Below, piece after piece: positions 38,636-45,502 of a stretch of 45,502 nt of DNA (positions are counted from its first letter, which is position 1; each line of letters begins with the position of its first letter). The notes beneath the pieces were generated by a model that saw only the letters and a list, made by a program, of their open reading frames with translations, searched no databases and was not told the origin of the DNA. The position numbers and the translations under genes are program-made. Source of the stretch: a gamma proteobacterium HTCC5015 (GTDB lineage Bacteria; Pseudomonadota; Gammaproteobacteria; HTCC5015); assembly GCA_000155715.1 (NCBI GenBank), contig DS990599.1, forward strand, positions 1 to 45,502, in the 5' to 3' direction.

Positions 38636-39043
38636 TTATTGAGTGTTGCGCATAAAATCGGCCACCGCGTAGAGCGATTTTTCAAGATCGCGGCGCAGCG
38701 TTTCGTCTAAGCCCACTCGTTGCATGGCGATTACCATGCAGTGCATCCACTGATCGCGAGCCGCTTCATCGATTTCAAAAGGTAGGTGGCGCATGCGCAA
38801 TCGCGGGTGTCCGTATTTGTTCATATACAGCGGCGGGCCGCCCATCCAGCCCACTAAAAACTCGTATAACTTTGTGCGAGATCCGCTTAAATCGTCGGGG
38901 TGCATGCGCCGCACTGTATCGGTTTGCGGGTCTTCATCCATTACATCGTAAAAGGCATCGACCAGCTCGCGTATATGGGTCTCTCCGCCAATGCGCTGAA
39001 AAAAGCTAGCGGTCTCGCTACCGGGTTCGTTGATAGACAGCAT
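38636..39043 (-). CDS. Group II truncated haemoglobin
   Basis: Haem protein of the 2/2 globin fold. The 135-residue product has FQRIGGETHIRELVDAFYDVM, MHPDDLSGSRTKLYEFLVGWMGGPPLY and YGHPRLRMRHLPFEI with the proximal His, followed by RDQWMHCM, the O-type signature with its conserved Trp. Known relatives bind O2/NO or reduce peroxide. ATG at 39043 follows AGGAG by five bases; GTG at 39049 is the alternative. It lies 32 bases downstream of the AraC-type gene on the same strand and may be co-transcribed. Confidence 0.9.
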   Translation of the reverse strand: MLSINEPGSETASFFQRIGGETHIRELVDAFYDVMDEDPQTDTVRRMHPDDLSGSRTKLYEFLVGWMGGPPLYMNKYGHPRLRMRHLPFEIDEAARDQWMHCMVIAMQRVGLDETLRRDLEKSLYAVADFMRNTQ

Positions 39044-39075
39044 GGGCACTCCTATTGAAGAGCACCATTGTATCG

Positions 39076-40077
39076 CTAGGCGGGGTCGCGACGATAGGCG
39101 CTGGGGGATTTGCCCACCCAGCGGCGAAAGGCTTGATTAAACGCGCTGGCTTCCGCAAAGCCGAGCCGATCGGCAATTTCGCCGATGCTGCAGTCTTGGT
39201 AGCGCAGCATCTGGCAGGCCAAATCTTGGCGCACGCGGCTGACTTGCTCGCTATAGGACGTGCCATCTTGGGAGAGCCGCCGCTGCAATGTGCGCTCACT
39301 GAGATTAAAGTGCGCTGCGGCGGCTTTGATATCGGGCACGCCATCGACTAAGGCCGCCGCGAGATACTGGCGAAGCTGACTCGATACGCTGTCATCCACT
39401 TGCTGGGCGAGCTGCTCGACCACGCTATCAAACAACACCGCATTGCCCGAGTGTGTGGGCAAGCCGAGATGCTGTGCATCAAAATACAAGCGATTGGCCT
39501 TGCAGCCAAAATACACGGGCGCTTTGAGATAAGTTTGGTAGGCCTCTTGGCTGCCTCGGGCGGGGTGGCGAAACTCTATGCGGTTAGCCACTAAGTTGTG
39601 ATCGCGCCTACCCTCTCTCACAATAAATTCGGCCAATGCGAGAGATTCTGCCACATCTTTTTCCACCACGGGTTGCAAGACTTCCGGCTTGGCCCACTCG
39701 CAGTGATACTCGATATAGGCCTCGTCTCCTTCCACGCCAAACAGCGTTTGAATGCCATCTTGGAGTACCGTTTCGTAGCGCACGAGCTCTTTGATCGCAC
39801 TTTGTAGATCGGGTGCCGTTGCCAAGATACTGGCGAGGTCTCCCATATAGCCGGGGTGGAAGCGCCGCCCGACGGCGAGACCGAGCAGCGGGTCGTCGCA
39901 CAGGCGCATCGCCACTTGCCACAAATTTAAATAGTCGTCGTAGGAAATGCGCCCCTCGCGGTCGTCGAGCGCCTGCGGTGCCAAACCGGCCTCGCGCAGC
40001 AGCACCTCAACGGCAATACCCCGCTCTTCCACGGCATCGATTAAATTATCGGTATAAAATGTACACACGCTGGCCAT
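39076..40077 (-). CDS. AraC-family transcriptional regulator (OruR-like)
   Basis: A 333-residue regulator with an N-terminal arabinose-binding-like domain (MASVCTFYTDNLIDAV to about 210) and a C-terminal double HTH (AAAHFNLSERTLQRRLSQDG, then IGEIADRLGFAEASAFNQAFRRW). ATG at 40077 follows GGGGAGG; 27 further residues upstream would be in frame but lack support. The ligand is unknown. It diverges from the PLC-like gene, with direct repeats in the gap, and lies ahead of the haemoglobin gene, so either could be its target. Confidence 0.87.
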   Translation of the reverse strand: MASVCTFYTDNLIDAVEERGIAVEVLLREAGLAPQALDDREGRISYDDYLNLWQVAMRLCDDPLLGLAVGRRFHPGYMGDLASILATAPDLQSAIKELVRYETVLQDGIQTLFGVEGDEAYIEYHCEWAKPEVLQPVVEKDVAESLALAEFIVREGRRDHNLVANRIEFRHPARGSQEAYQTYLKAPVYFGCKANRLYFDAQHLGLPTHSGNAVLFDSVVEQLAQQVDDSVSSQLRQYLAAALVDGVPDIKAAAAHFNLSERTLQRRLSQDGTSYSEQVSRVRQDLACQMLRYQDCSIGEIADRLGFAEASAFNQAFRRWVGKSPSAYRRDPA

Positions 40078-40193
40078 CGTGTCCTCCCCTTGCCTCATTA
40101 TGCACCGAGACGCCTTTCTCGCAACGCCATCGACGCCACAGCGGCGCATTTGAAACAAACCGAGCGGATTTAAAGCGACTTTCTGTCACTTTA

Positions 40194-40221
40194 GGCAGCT
40201 TCACATCATTTTTTGGCAGCT
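40194..40221. promoter_or_regulatory. Direct repeats, candidate AraC-type binding sites
   Basis: GGCAGCT occurs at 40194-40200 and again at 40215-40221, 21 bases apart, two helical turns, the spacing AraC-family proteins commonly use. They lie about 70-95 bases before the PLC-like start codon and 117 bases upstream of the regulator's own. Confidence 0.4.
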
Positions 40222-40290
40222 GCGAATAAATCATTTGCGTTAAAGCGTAATAAGCTATTGCCGTTCAAAAATGACAACAGGGGATACTCA

Positions 40291-41619
40291 ATGAAATCAC
40301 GACAATATATAGCCGCAATGTTTCTGCTCAGCAACAGCTTTGCCGCCCTCGCCAGCGGCGGCAGCCCCGCTGAAGAGCCCGCGCCAGCGCCGAGCAATGG
40401 CACCGTCCAGTACTCGGGCCTAGACTGGCAGCGCACCGCACTGGACCTAGAGCGCGACCTCGACAAGGCCGCACCGCTGCGCCAAGCCACTTTCGTCGGC
40501 ACGCACAACAGCTATAACTCGTCGGCCTACGCCGACATCACACGCTATATCGATCCCAACCAAAATCAGAGTATTCGCGCTCAGTTGGATATGGGCGCCC
40601 GCTTCCTAGAGTTTGATGTTCATATGACCAACAAATTCGACACTCACGGCAGCCCGTGGGCGTGGGAGTGGACCTCTAACGACCAACTGTTGCTATGCCA
40701 CGGCCAGAGCAATCACCTAGGATGCAGCTCGGCTGATCGCTATTTCCGCGACGGGCTCAACGAGCTGCGCGATTTCATCGCTGCCAACCGAGACGAAGTC
40801 GTGTTGCTCTACATCGAAGATCACATGGATGGCGAGTACGCTTGGGCCTCCGACATTCTCGATAACAGCATTGGCCAATACCTGTACCGCCCCAGCCAAC
40901 ACGGTAGCGGCTGTCAGGGGCTGCCCAACCAATTGACCAAACAGGATATTCTCAACAGCGGGCGCAATGTTGTGGTGATAACGGGCGGTGGCTGTAGCGG
41001 CAATGCGCAGTACGACGCCCGTGTCTGGGGACAAAATTTCAACACCCGCAACACGGCCAATGCAGCGAACTGCGATGGCTTAAGCCGCAGTGGTCACGAC
41101 AGCGCTCTCGTTCGCTACTACGAAGATCGCACCAATCTATCGGCGGCATTCGGCAACCCCGGCGAGCCCATCACCACGGGTAATATCGAACAGCTTTTGG
41201 CCTGTGGCGCTAATGTGATTGGCTTTGACAAGCTCGACGAAGACGACGGGCGCCTAGAGCGCGCCATCTGGAGCTGGGGCTACAATGAACCCAACAACTA
41301 CAACGGCGCTGAGGACTGTGCCGAAAGCCGCAATGACGGTCGCTTTAACGACATCGGTTGCAGCGCGGTGCGCCGCTTTGCCTGCCGCCAAGCGGGTACG
41401 CACAACTGGTATGTGACCAACGGCAGCGGCTCGTGGTCGCAAGGCGCCAGCACCTGTGCCAACGAAACCGCTGGCCAGTATCAATTTGCCGTGCCCGGCA
41501 ACGCCTTTGAGAACAACCAGCTCAACGCGGCAAAATCTGCTGCGGGCGCCAGCTCCGTTTGGCTCAACTACAGCGATCAAAATAGCGAAGGACAGTGGAG
41601 CGGTTTCACCGCCCCTTAA
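40291..41619 (+). CDS. Secreted PLC-like phosphodiesterase with C-type-lectin-like tail
   Basis: A 442-residue exported protein. The signal peptide MKSRQYIAAMFLLSNSFAALA is followed by a PI-PLC-like TIM-barrel domain (about 60-325): FVGTHNSYN with the first catalytic-type His72, RFLEFDVHM with the second His, VVLLYIEDH and NVIGFDKLDEDDGR. The last 115 residues look like a C-type lectin fold in swapped order: WGYNEPNNYNGAEDCAE and FNDIGCSAVRRFACR come first, then WSQGASTCANE..FAVPGNAFENNQL..VWLNYSDQNSEGQW. AGGGG precedes ATG 40291. Substrate (phospholipid or glycan-linked) is unknown. Confidence 0.8.
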   Translation: MKSRQYIAAMFLLSNSFAALASGGSPAEEPAPAPSNGTVQYSGLDWQRTALDLERDLDKAAPLRQATFVGTHNSYNSSAYADITRYIDPNQNQSIRAQLDMGARFLEFDVHMTNKFDTHGSPWAWEWTSNDQLLLCHGQSNHLGCSSADRYFRDGLNELRDFIAANRDEVVLLYIEDHMDGEYAWASDILDNSIGQYLYRPSQHGSGCQGLPNQLTKQDILNSGRNVVVITGGGCSGNAQYDARVWGQNFNTRNTANAANCDGLSRSGHDSALVRYYEDRTNLSAAFGNPGEPITTGNIEQLLACGANVIGFDKLDEDDGRLERAIWSWGYNEPNNYNGAEDCAESRNDGRFNDIGCSAVRRFACRQAGTHNWYVTNGSGSWSQGASTCANETAGQYQFAVPGNAFENNQLNAAKSAAGASSVWLNYSDQNSEGQWSGFTAP

Positions 41620-41642
41620 GGCTTTACATCAGGAGCTCATTC

Positions 41643-41670
41643 AGCCCGGTCCATTGGCCGGGCTTTTTTT
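41643..41670 (+). terminator. Terminator of the PLC-like gene
   Basis: AGCCCGG and CCGGGCT around an 8-base loop, followed by seven T residues. It lies 23 bases after the stop codon and separates the gene from convergent ntrC. Confidence 0.92.
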
Positions 41671-41717
41671 GCATTGATCCAACTCGATTAAAACCACGGC
41701 GACCGAGCCAACGTTTT

Positions 41718-43133
41718 TTAGGCTTCCATATCCAGTTCTTTGATCTTGCGCGTCAGCGTATTGCGCCCCCACCCCAACAGCTTGGCCGCATCTTGGCGAC
41801 GCCCCTTGGTGTGCTCCAAAGTCACTTCGATCAACTGCCGTTCAAACTCGGGGCCAGCGACATCCAGCAAGCTGCTATCGCCGCGCAGTAGACACTGCTT
41901 GGCCCAGTGGCGCAGCCCTTCTTGCCAAGTTTTGCCCGTCTCCTGCACAGGTTCGGCTTGAATCATTTCCGACGGCAAATCCGACATTTGTACTTCTTTG
42001 CTCGACGCCATCACCGTCAGCCAGCGACTTAAATTTTCCAACTGGCGCACATTGCCCGGCCAATTCTGTGACGACAGCCACTGCTTAACGGGCTCGCTCA
42101 ATGTTTTCACCTCCGTATCGAGCTCTTTCGCCGAGCGACTCAAGAAAAACTCCATCAACAGCGGAATATCTTCGCGGCGCTCGCGCAGTGCGGGCAAGTG
42201 GACGCGGATGACATTGAGCCGGTGGAATAAATCCTCGCGGAAGGCGCCCTCCTGCACTAGGTTTTCCAAGTTTTGGTGCGTGGCCGCGACGATGCGCACG
42301 TTCACTTTGACAGGAGTGGTACCGCCCACTCGGTAAAACTCGCCATCGGCGAGCACACGCAACAATCGCGTTTGCAACTCGGCGGGCATGTCGCCAATTT
42401 CATCGAGAAAGAGCGTGCCGCTATTGGCCTGTTCAAAGCGCCCCTTTCGCTGAGTGTTGGCTCCGGTAAAAGCGCCCTTCTCATGGCCAAACAACTCTGA
42501 CTCCAGCAAGTCTCTTGGAATTGCCGCCATGTTCAGGGCAATAAATGGCCCGTCAGCGCGGGGGCTATGACGGTGTAGCGCTTGTGCGACTAACTCTTTA
42601 CCGGTGCCCGACTCGCCGTTGATCAATACCGTAATATTGGAGCGCGACAGACGACCGATGGCGCGGAACACCTCCTGCATGGCGGGCGCCTCACCAATAA
42701 TCTCGGGCATCACGTCGAGCTCGACTTCGTCTTCGCTGGAATCGCTCATCTCATCGCGGCGATGCTCGCAAGCGCGCTCTATTAAGGCCGTGGCCTCGTC
42801 GATATCAAAGGGTTTGGGCAAGTATTCGAAAGCCCCTCCCTCATAGGCGGACACCGCGCTATCGAGATCGGAGTGCGCCGTCATAATAATAATGGGAATA
42901 TGGGCTTGATCGGCCTGCAACTGGCTTAAAAAACTCATGCCGTCGGTGCCTGGCATGCGAACATCACACAGCACCACGCTGGGCTGGTGACCCTTGGCAA
43001 TTTCCGCCAGTGCCTCGTCGGCGCGTTTAAACGTGTTGTAGCGGTACCCCGCTTGGCCGACAGCCCGCTCAAGTACCCAGCGGATAGATTGATCATCGTC
43101 GATGATCCAAACAATGTCATTTTGTTGTGCCAT
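41718..43133 (-). CDS. ntrC: Nitrogen regulation response regulator NtrC
   Basis: Sigma-54 enhancer-binding activator of nitrogen-limitation genes. The 471-residue product has a receiver domain with phospho-acceptor Asp57 in VVLCDVRMPGTDG, an AAA+ domain with Walker A GESGTGKE, the sigma-54-contacting GAFTGA loop and LFLDEIGDMP, and a Fis-type HTH (GRRQDAAKLLGWGRNTLTRKI). Its start overlaps ntrB by 17 bp. Its likely targets within this window are the amt, torF-glnK-amtB and ntrBC promoters with TGCACC dyads. Confidence 0.97.
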   Translation of the reverse strand: MAQQNDIVWIIDDDQSIRWVLERAVGQAGYRYNTFKRADEALAEIAKGHQPSVVLCDVRMPGTDGMSFLSQLQADQAHIPIIIMTAHSDLDSAVSAYEGGAFEYLPKPFDIDEATALIERACEHRRDEMSDSSEDEVELDVMPEIIGEAPAMQEVFRAIGRLSRSNITVLINGESGTGKELVAQALHRHSPRADGPFIALNMAAIPRDLLESELFGHEKGAFTGANTQRKGRFEQANSGTLFLDEIGDMPAELQTRLLRVLADGEFYRVGGTTPVKVNVRIVAATHQNLENLVQEGAFREDLFHRLNVIRVHLPALRERREDIPLLMEFFLSRSAKELDTEVKTLSEPVKQWLSSQNWPGNVRQLENLSRWLTVMASSKEVQMSDLPSEMIQAEPVQETGKTWQEGLRHWAKQCLLRGDSSLLDVAGPEFERQLIEVTLEHTKGRRQDAAKLLGWGRNTLTRKIKELDMEA

Positions 43134-44190
43134 GGCTGGCCTCTCTTTCCAATGGCAAATAAATCGTAAATTGGGTGGAGCCCGGCTGGCTCTCGCATTC
43201 GATCAAACCGCCGTGCTGACTAATCAGTGACTGTGCGATGGGTAATCCCAAGCCTGTTCCCTCAGACCGCCCCGTCACCATGGGGTAAAAAATTTGTTCG
43301 ATTAAGTCCTCGGGAATACCGGGGCCGTTGTCGATAATGTCTAGGCAAAGCACCAATCGGTGCAGGGTATAGCCGATGGTGAATCGGCGCATGGCGCGGG
43401 TTCGAACGGTGATGACGCAACCCTCGCCCTTGGCCTCCCAGGCATTTCGAATGATGTTGAGCAGCGCCTGTACCATTTGATCTCGATCCATATCGAAATC
43501 TGGGATACTCGGGTCGTAATCCTTTATAAATTGAATCGCACCCTGGGTTTCCACTTCGAGCAAACGCATTACGTGGGACAGCACTTCTAGGATGTTTTGC
43601 TTTTCCAACTGAGGTCGTCGATTGGGGCCGAGCATGCGATTGATTAAACTTTGCAGTCGGTCGACTTCCGCGATCACGATGTCGGTGAACTCGCGCTGCT
43701 CGTCGCTCTCTAGCTCGCGCGCCAAAAGCTGGGCGGCCCCGCGAATGCCGCCCAGCGGATTTTTAATCTCGTGAGCCAAGCCTCGCACCACTTCTCGCGT
43801 CGCCTGGTGTTGATTGATCAATTGCTCTTCCCGAGCGATGCGCATGATGCGATCGACTTGAGACATCTCAATCAACAAATACGGCAGCTCCTCAACAACG
43901 AGCGTCACGGTGCAATCGACCGTCACCGTCGTGCCCTGAACAGGCAGTACGATCACCATTTCGCGGTGTGTGAAAGGGCGACCACTGTCGAGGGTTTTCT
44001 GTAGATACGCACCAAATATCTCGCCGTCACCCACGGGCATATCCGCCAAATTGAGCTGGTGGGCTCGGCGGCGGCTAATACCAAACATGGCCTCCGCAGA
44101 AGGCGACAGGTACACCACTCGACACTGCTCGTCGGTTAAAACAACGGCGTGGTTTAAGTGATTGAGCACTTTTTGGGGTGATGGCGTCAT
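43117..44190 (-). CDS. ntrB: Nitrogen regulation sensor kinase NtrB
   Basis: Cytoplasmic histidine kinase/phosphatase controlled by PII proteins. The 357-residue product has an N-terminal PAS domain (about 8-110), the phospho-accepting His140 in RGLAHEIKNPLGGIRGAAQ, an N box near IIRNAWEAK, and ATP-lid motifs DNGPGIPE and GTGLGLPIAQ. No membrane segment is present, as usual for NtrB. It has its own promoter in the 387-base gap after glnA. Confidence 0.97.
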   Translation of the reverse strand: MTPSPQKVLNHLNHAVVLTDEQCRVVYLSPSAEAMFGISRRRAHQLNLADMPVGDGEIFGAYLQKTLDSGRPFTHREMVIVLPVQGTTVTVDCTVTLVVEELPYLLIEMSQVDRIMRIAREEQLINQHQATREVVRGLAHEIKNPLGGIRGAAQLLARELESDEQREFTDIVIAEVDRLQSLINRMLGPNRRPQLEKQNILEVLSHVMRLLEVETQGAIQFIKDYDPSIPDFDMDRDQMVQALLNIIRNAWEAKGEGCVITVRTRAMRRFTIGYTLHRLVLCLDIIDNGPGIPEDLIEQIFYPMVTGRSEGTGLGLPIAQSLISQHGGLIECESQPGSTQFTIYLPLEREASHGTTK

Positions 44191-44245
44191 GTCGTCTCCG
44201 TCTATTACTCAATGCTTATGCAAAGGGTGTACCAACCTATTTTTG

Positions 44246-44264
44246 GGCGTTTTAACGCCTTTTT
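44246..44264 (+). other. Hairpin with T run in the ntrB leader
   Basis: GGCGT-TTTA-ACGCC followed by TTTTT on the plus strand. No plus-strand gene reads into it. It lies in the 5' leader of ntrB on the other strand, where it would be a plain hairpin. Role unclear. Confidence 0.4.
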
Positions 44265-44296
44265 ATTGGCCCGCCCTGTTCCGACGCGCCAACACA

Positions 44297-44331
44297 TGCA
44301 CCAAAATAGTGCATGTCAGTGTCTTGCTCAA
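44297..44331 (-). promoter_or_regulatory. ntrBC promoter with overlapping NtrC-like site
   Basis: On the minus strand TTGAGC (44331-44326) and TATTTT (44308-44303) are 17 bases apart. The dyad TGCACCAAAATAGTGCA (44297-44313) matches the NtrC consensus at 11 of 12 positions and covers the -10 box. That arrangement predicts repression by NtrC, as known for the E. coli glnL promoter, giving autoregulation. Confidence 0.75.
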
Positions 44332-44485
44332 GTTTTACCCTGCACTAACAACATGGCTCTACAGAAAGCCCACCCTAGGGCCTGCAGCCATAAACTGGCC
44401 ATACCGCGTTGACTGCACTGGAAGTAGAGATAGAGAACATAGGGCGTTTTATATTGAATCCATTCAAATACTTTTCTCTTAAAAA

Positions 44486-44505
44486 CTCGGTGAACTCTGT
44501 GTTAT
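44486..44505. repeat. Degenerate CTCTGTG repeat fragment
   Basis: CTCGGTGAACTCTGTGTTAT resembles the end of the repeats at 26.6-26.8 kb (CTCCGTGTCCTCTGTGGCTA). It is next to the glnA terminator, as copy B is next to the amtB terminator. The rest of the 44191-44577 gap outside listed elements shows nothing further. Confidence 0.45.
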
Positions 44506-44517
44506 ACCCCCCAAACC

Positions 44518-44558
44518 AAAAAAAGCCGCCCCAGAGCGATGCCCTGGGGCGGCTTTTT
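44518..44558. terminator. Terminator of glnA
   Basis: GCCGCCCCAG and CTGGGGCGGC form a 10-bp stem with a 9-base loop; A and T runs on both sides make it usable in both directions. It lies 20 bases after the glnA stop and separates glnA from ntrBC. Confidence 0.93.
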
Positions 44559-44577
44559 AATAGCAGCGAGAAAATGC

Positions 44578-45502
44578 TTACACGCTGTAGTACATATCGA
44601 ACTCACAGGGGTGAGTGGCCATGCGCAAACGCTCAACCTCTTCCTGCTTGAGTTCGATGTAGCCATCGATCAAGTCGTCAGAGAACACGCCACCGGCTTT
44701 CAAGAAATCGCGATCTTGATCCAAAGCCTCTAGCGCCTGCTCGAGGTTGAAGGCCACCTGTGGAATGTTGGCCGCCTCTTCTGCTGGCAGGTCGTAGAGG
44801 TTTTTATCCATCGCATCACCGGGGTGAATTTGATTTTGGATACCGTCGAGACCCGCCATCAACAACGCGGCAAAGGCGAAGTAGGGGTTGGCGGTTGAAT
44901 CGGGGAAGCGCACTTCGATACGACGCCCTTTAGGATTCGAAACATAGGGAATACGAATCGACGCCGAGCGGTTGCGAGCCGAGTAGGCCAGCATAACAGG
45001 TGCTTCAAAACCGGGCACCAAGCGCTTGTAAGAGTTGGTAGACGCGTTGGCGAAGGCGTTAATCGCGCGGGCGTGCTTAATCACACCACCGATGTAGTAC
45101 AGTGCCGTCTCGCTCAAACCGCCGTAGCCGTCGCCAGAGAACAAGTTTTCGCCGTCTTTGCCTAGCGACATGTGAACGTGCATGCCGTTACCGTTGTCGC
45201 CAACGAGGGGCTTGGGCATGAAAGTCGCCGTGTGGCCAAAGGCGTGAGCCACGTTGTGCACAACATACTTGTAGAGCTGAACTTCGTCGGCTTTCTCAAC
45301 CAATGTGTTGAACTTCACACCGATTTCGTTTTGACCGGCTGTCGCCACTTCGTGGTGGTGGACTTCGACTTCGAGGCCCATCTCTTCCATGGTGTTACAC
45401 ATGGCCGAGCGCAAATCTTGGTGTGAGTCGACGGGGGGAACGGGGAAGTAACCGCCTTTCACACCGGGACGGTGACCCGTGTTGCCGTCGATAATTTCGT
45501 CT
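44578..45502 (-). CDS. glnA: Glutamine synthetase, C-terminal part (runs off the window)
   Basis: ATP-dependent synthesis of glutamine from glutamate and ammonium. About 308 C-terminal residues of a type I GS are present; the N-terminus lies beyond the right edge, and the frame stays open to base 45502. Visible motifs are [26 protein letters not shown], the ATP-site [24 protein letters not shown] and the adenylylation loop NLYDLP with its Tyr. Order glnA-ntrB-ntrC is the classical enteric/pseudomonad one. Its promoter is outside. Confidence 0.96.
   Translation of the reverse strand, partial: DEIIDGNTGHRPGVKGGYFPVPPVDSHQDLRSAMCNTMEEMGLEVEVHHHEVATAGQNEIGVKFNTLVEKADEVQLYKYVVHNVAHAFGHTATFMPKPLVGDNGNGMHVHMSLGKDGENLFSGDGYGGLSETALYYIGGVIKHARAINAFANASTNSYKRLVPGFEAPVMLAYSARNRSASIRIPYVSNPKGRRIEVRFPDSTANPYFAFAALLMAGLDGIQNQIHPGDAMDKNLYDLPAEEAANIPQVAFNLEQALEALDQDRDFLKAGGVFSDDLIDGYIELKQEEVERLRMATHPCEFDMYYSV

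Noticed and set aside
36300-38640. CRISPR array or prophage remnant in the accessory island
   Set aside because: No regularly spaced identical repeats and no phage structural, integrase or terminase genes; the repeats differ and are attC-like or simple hairpins.
44246-44264. Terminator of a plus-strand gene upstream of glnA
   Set aside because: No plus-strand gene or promoter reads into it; it falls in the leader of minus-strand ntrB.

Overview
The window is ordinary gammaproteobacterial chromosome with one accessory island. Gene order (def-fmt-rsmB-trkA diverging from a LysM gene-dprA-tsaC-hemF run), a Pseudomonas-type homoserine kinase, TorF-glnK-amtB and ntrBC-glnA point to a free-living, probably marine relative of Pseudomonas/Cellvibrio-type bacteria. 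The species cannot be fixed from the sequence. Coding is dense, with many 1-17 bp overlaps and GTG starts in ATGA/GTGA junctions.

Layout. 1-3741 (+): rplU, rpmA, terminator, then obgE-proB-thiD as an overlapping operon. 3746-10996 (-): a LysM lipoprotein gene, dprA, topA, tsaC, hemF and an SDR gene. 11134-16805 (+): def, fmt, rsmB, trkA, trkH. 16829-17057 (-): an unannotated small RNA with nine GGA motifs, two GGA-loop hairpins, a strong terminator and a GacA/UvrY-type palindrome upstream; it looks like a CsrB/RsmZ-class regulator. 17064-23921: dtd, a sigma-54-driven amt with a small unknown gene, an LpxO-like hydroxylase, thrB, TRAP permeases dctQ-dctM and an outer-membrane protein. 23952-26548: gpmA, a second SDR gene, xthA. 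26559-26793: a pair of inverted CTCTGTGGC-ended repeats. 26869-29349 (-): sigma-54/NtrC-controlled torF-glnK-amtB. 29409-35669: ubiK, a VOC protein, a DUF4124 protein, a TauE-like permease, divergent speE/speA, pdxB.

Accessory island, about 35.7-38.6 kb. Lower-GC minus-strand cassettes lie between pdxB and a truncated haemoglobin gene. Two convincing attC sites (36371-36435, 37230-37287) and one probable one (37704-37755) delimit cassettes carrying yefM-yoeB, a TIR-like nucleotide-binding protein with an unusual N-terminal module, and a 118-residue unknown protein. No integrase is visible, so this fits a cluster of attC sites lacking an integrase. Next to it, an antitoxin gene and a frameshifted ParE/RelE toxin gene sit between two diverged direct repeats.

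38.6-45.5 kb: trHb and an AraC regulator (-), a secreted PLC-like protein with an apparently circularly permuted C-type-lectin tail (+), then ntrC, ntrB and the 3' part of glnA (-). Nitrogen control links three distant parts of the window: NtrB/NtrC and GlnA at the right end, GlnK-AmtB in the middle and a second Amt at 17.6 kb, each transporter locus with a -24/-12 promoter and NtrC-like dyads, and ntrBC with an NtrC-like dyad over its -10 box.
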